Source: Trochalopteron elliotii (Eukaryota > Chordata > Aves > Passeriformes > Leiothrichidae). From it: DNA of 64,000 bases. This document shows positions 59,881 to 64,000 of the stretch, in pieces. Position numbers and translations under genes: made by a program. Numbering within the stretch: position 1 is the first letter of the stretch; each line of letters opens with the position of its first letter. The notes beneath the pieces are model-generated. The model was not told the origin of the DNA, did not search any database, and was given only the letters and a program-made list of their open reading frames with translations. The DNA is taken from positions 1,164,493 through 1,228,492 of the forward strand of contig JANPWX010000443.1 in assembly GCA_024734555.1 (NCBI GenBank), read 5' to 3'.

Positions 59881-62800
59881 GAAGCAAATTCCGTTTCTCA
59901 CCTAATTTTTTGCCTGTTTGAGAAGCCAAGAAACATCCGGGAGATAAAGCAATTTTGAGGTACCAATTTTGACCTCCTTATGCTGGCAGTGACGCTTTGC
60001 TAGCTGGTAGGTACTGTCAGGATTTTGGAATTCAGATATACCTTTTTTTTTAATATGTGTTAGTCTGTGGAGCGGAACGCACGAGCCAGACCTGAGCAGT
60101 GCAGAAAGGCTGTCTTGATTCATTGCACTCATATGATTTTGGCTGCAGTAAATTCACTCTCCTGCTACAGCATGCAATTTGAGGGTTTATTGAATGCTGG
60201 CACAACCAGAGGGGAATCATCAAAGTGGAGATAATTGCAGGGCTCTCGTTGCTTCCGCTGTCATTGCTTTACCAGCTATTGTCTCACTGCTCAAGAGAGC
60301 ATGGCCAAAGACCTCTCAAAAGAAATAAAATAGTAAAAAAAGGTCGATTTTATCCCTTCTTCTATTTCTTTTCCTTGTGGTAGGACTTACTCTTATATGT
60401 GATTCTTTACAGTCTCCAGGAAGTTTTTTGGTTTCTTCTCCTATTTCACTATCCCTTTATTCAGCACTGTCTCTGAAAAACAATATACAAGATCCTGTCC
60501 TTTTAGTATTGTTAGCACCCAGAATCCTGGCCCCTTTCTGTTTAAGGTGGAAACGTTTTCTCCAGCAGCAGGACTTTGGCCAGTGGAACCCCTGGAGAAT
60601 CTTTCTGTTCACCTCAGCAAGCACCAGACTGACCAGGAGAGTGTCTTCTCCCCGCAGACTTCCCCTGCTATTTGTCTTCCCTGCTCTCCCTCCACTTCAA
60701 TTCCCCTAAAAATCGCCTGGAGATCATTGGCCAGTTCAGCAGAGACAACTGCTCCATCACAGCCGAAATCTGAGCTCGCACATATGGTTGAAGTTAAGCT
60801 AAGGTCTTCTTCCCAGAAATGCTTTGTGAAGTTCTTCTCCAGGCAAGTCTTTTCCAGTAAGATAGTGTCTCCTTGCCTGCTATTTTGCTTAGTCTCGCTT
60901 TCTTTTATCTTCCTTGTCGAACTCAAGTGTCGCCATTCACTGCTAGCAGATGTGGTTTGGGATTCCTGCATTCTTTTATGCCTTTATTTCAGTGCTTTCA
61001 TCACATCTTCTCTTTCAGCTAGGTGAATCAAAGGCCTTTCCATAGTCCAGTCAATGCGAGCTATACATGATGGCTTGTTTTATTTGGCAGTCTTCTCCAG
61101 AATGTGATTCATTGTCTGCAGGTGATTCATAGTTAGGAAATTACTTCTGAACCCTGCCAGTGCTTGTGGTTGATTAAAGTTCAGAAGTCCCTGTAGTCTG
61201 TTCACCAGCGCTTTTTTGTCAACTCAAATATTTGTGTGCAGTAAAGAACAGTAAAAAGTGGATGTGCTACTGACATGAGCAATTTACTTGAATGTTTGCA
61301 TCTTTAGAAAGTTCTACTAAAATATCTAGAACTGGCATGAAACTGTTTCACAATGTCTGACTAAATGAATCACGTTTTACAAATAAATATCTGTCAAATC
61401 TCTCAATTACTTGAGATCCAGTCATTAAGCAATAAAATAAAGCAGTAAATAGGAGACATCTGCTGCAAAGTGCTACAGAAACATAAGCATCTTTCTCAAG
61501 TTACCTTCTTTGCATTTTGGTATAATGATTCACCAAAAATGTCTTGCCCAGGGCAATCAAACATCAGAAAATTGTCCATCCCAAAACTATTGGCACAGCA
61601 TGGTACCTTACCCAAAGACATCTTGGTGGAGGCTACCTAGGAACTCATCAGCTGAAGTGATCACCATTATTGGGTGAGCTCAGATGGTTCAGGGTACTGA
61701 AAACTTGAAAGAAAAATAGCATTAGAAGTCATTTCTTCTGATCTTGAATTGATTTTTTTAAAGATGTAAATGCTGCCCTTCTTTTGAAAGATAATATTTC
61801 CCATAGTGGCCAAGAGAGAACCCAACTTTCTCTTTACATCAAAGCTGCTTTATGTCAGAGGTGCTTGAAGAAATAATAATAAAACTCAAGGCATGAATGG
61901 TCAAGGGGCTTGAAAACTGACTCTCTAAGGACCTCCTGCTCAAATCCATTACAGCAGGAACAGAATCCCAAAGGCTGGCAACTCCTGGGGAGCTGCAGCC
62001 AGACAAAAGCAGGGATAACAGCTCGCGTCAGTCAGGCACATCCACATCTGAGCTGCCACTTTCCCCAGAAGGATGAGGGGCTTTTTGGCAGCATCCTCCT
62101 ACAGTGTTGACACAGAAAATGGTATTTCCAAGAATACAAATCAATTCAAGTGCCTTTTGGAAAGGCACTCAGATAACAGCAAATTTATGGACTTGTAGCC
62201 TCTTCACTTTGCTTTTGGGCAGCTCGGGCTCGTTGCTTCATCAGGAGTGTCAGTTTGCAGAGCAGTGCTTGATCTGCAGTTCTTTGAGAAAGAAAATATT
62301 TTTAAAACTTATCTTGATAGTTATAGAATTTCATATGAAAGATACATTTTTCCTGCCAAAAGATTCCTACAATTCTCAAGCAGCACTTCAAAACTGGTAG
62401 AGCTGGACTGACATTGCATATTTTGCTGGTAATGGAGCATAGTAAAAACAGATATGGAAAGAAGAGTGAAGTACCCAAAGCTGCATTATCACAGAAGTAT
62501 CAGCTCCTTTCAGACCTTTTCCTGGATAACATTTCAGCACTAGCAGTTCTACCTAAAATTTGGCTCATGGATTATGTTTTAAACTAAAATTGTGTGTATT
62601 AAACCCATACCAAGGCAGGTTTCTGTGTTTAATTCAAAATTCTTCTCTAAACAAACTCTGTAACTTCTCTGTATGCTTCAGGTTGCAACAGTTTCTCTGT
62701 ACATATCTTCAGATGAAGATGGTTTTTGCCAAAACTGAGGTAATAAATATCTATTTAGTGACTTTAGTTACTTTCCACAGTTCTCACAAGCATAAGAAGC

Positions 62801-64000
62801 TCCAGCAAGTGCAGTGTCTTTTAAAAGTTCTCCCACTGTGCTTGTTCAGACAAATATTTCTGCTGACTTCAATTCCTCCCAGGAGAATTTACTTTGGAGA
62901 AGAAATAGTTAAAAAAATTCCCCCAGGATTTGACTGAGTATAAATGTCAGCAACTTAGTAAGAACATTGGGACATTGTTTAAAATCAGATTAAAAAAACC
63001 CCAAAAAACAAAACGTAAACCAAGAGGTTAAGACCTGTTTTCCATCTCATCCAAGGAAATGGGTCTAGTATAATTCAAATAAAGTTGTTCAACAAGTAGG
63101 AGCTGAATACTTGGGTTAGAAGACATAGAAATGCTCCTGCTCAGGGGAGGTTTTCCAAAAGCCACCAGCTGCTTTCTGCCAGCTGCCACATGCATTTGCA
63201 GGTCTCACTGGCCCAGCAACGCCCCAGGTTAGATTTGCCTGCTGAGATCAGCCAACAACACCCCTCTTTTATAAAAAACTACAAGCAGTGACAATGAATT
63301 TGGCGTTTTCTTCATCAGCAGTGCTCAGCTTTGAGTTCCTGCCTCATTTAGCCAAAGATATTTGGCTTGGTCGCTGTTCCTCTTTGACAGTTTAGATATC
63401 GGTGCACTTCGCCTTCATGCAAACATGTGCTTTTTATTTCAGACTATGCTGAAAAACTATGTCAAGATGGTGGGGAAAATATATCCTCCTGCATCCCAGG
63501 ATAAAAAGGATGGCAGTCAATTCAAATTCATGTCCACTCATCCATGACAAGTGCATGCACATCTAGCTGATAAATGTGTTTATTTCCAGTGTCCCTCCAC
63601 GGTTCAGATGTCAAGAGAACAAAAAACTCCACCATGAGTGGCAGGACTTCCAGGAGGAGCCATGCCTCTGGCTGATCTATTCCTGGACTATATTTTTAAT
63701 TAACTTGAAAATGTCCAAAACAACAAATGTGTCTTTCGAGCGGAACTCAAATGACAAAGAACACAAAGCAATGAAACGCAGACCCAGCGTGGTTTTGCTC
63801 CTTTTCCTGAAAGAAAAAGGAGTGCTTTTATAAAATTCCAGTGCTCCTAGTTATGATGTAGAGACTGAACACACATGGAGGACAGAGAGGAGGTGGAATG
63901 ATGCCTTTCTGAAATAAACCCCAATGACTGAGTGTCACACTCAAATCCACACAAGGAGAAGACAAATGCTGCTGGGTCCAGTGTCCACATGAATTCCTGG
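59881..64000. other. Intergenic sequence to window end
   Basis: Open frames here (for example 60,547-61,026 on the + strand) show no family resemblance, and their composition is that of random sequence. Nothing else is supported. Confidence 0.65.

Noticed and set aside
60547..61026. 159-residue open frame downstream of MECOM
   Set aside because: No known family, no neighbouring exons and random-looking composition.
49641..64000. Exons of EGFEM1, the neighbour expected from mammalian synteny
   Set aside because: No EGF or EMI cysteine patterns were seen on either strand; the gene probably lies beyond the window.

Overview
The window is vertebrate nuclear DNA, almost certainly from a bird. 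Nearly all recognisable coding sequence belongs to one large gene on the + strand, MECOM (PRDM3; the MDS1-EVI1 complex locus). Fifteen exons, each with GT/AG borders, join into one uninterrupted frame of 3,354 nt (1,117 codons plus stop). They run from the second half of the PR domain to the C-terminal end (...SISHV-stop). The avian call rests on small intron size, several CR1 LINE 3' ends with the bird-type ATTCTATGA-like tails, and compact ERV solo LTRs. A songbird is plausible but not shown.

Layout. Positions 1-240 are a CpG island about 1 kb upstream of EVI1 exon 2, and are probably the EVI1-specific promoter/exon 1 region. Exon 2 (1191-1325) and the first part of exon 3 (11589-11691) encode PR-domain sequence in the long MDS1-EVI1 form. 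In the short EVI1 form the start ATG lies inside exon 3 at 11643, giving a 1,054-residue protein. Exons 4-7 (13484-24767) encode the seven-finger N-terminal zinc-finger domain and the repression region, with CtBP-binding motifs PFDLT and PLDLS. Exon 8, a 27-nt micro-exon and exon 9 (26773-36864) complete the repression region. Exons 9-11 (36698-41695) encode the three-finger C-terminal domain. Exons 12-15 (42766-48062) encode the acidic region and the tail. The 3' UTR runs to about 49,640. The first roughly 125 residues of the long form (MDS1 exons 1-2) lie upstream of the window.

Downstream, 49,640-64,000 holds no gene I can support. It contains two CR1 fragments and an orphan CpG-rich block near 59.25-59.9 kb.

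Mobile elements sit mostly in introns. An LTR-CR1-LTR cluster lies at 36,966-38,562, and its CR1 carries a five-copy 44-45-bp tandem expansion. A solo LTR with a clear 6-bp target duplication ends only 45 bp before the terminal coding exon. Shorter CR1 tails occur at 11.1, 25.4 and 26.1 kb.

I found no operon, CRISPR array, phage, defence system or other novel multi-gene system. The points most worth checking concern isoform control of MECOM: an in-frame internal acceptor in exon 7 that matches the mammalian delta-324 splice, the conserved 9-residue micro-exon, a tandem acceptor inside zinc finger 4, upstream ORFs created when exon 2 serves as 5' UTR, and the LTR abutting the last exon. Human comparisons are from memory, not from an alignment run here.
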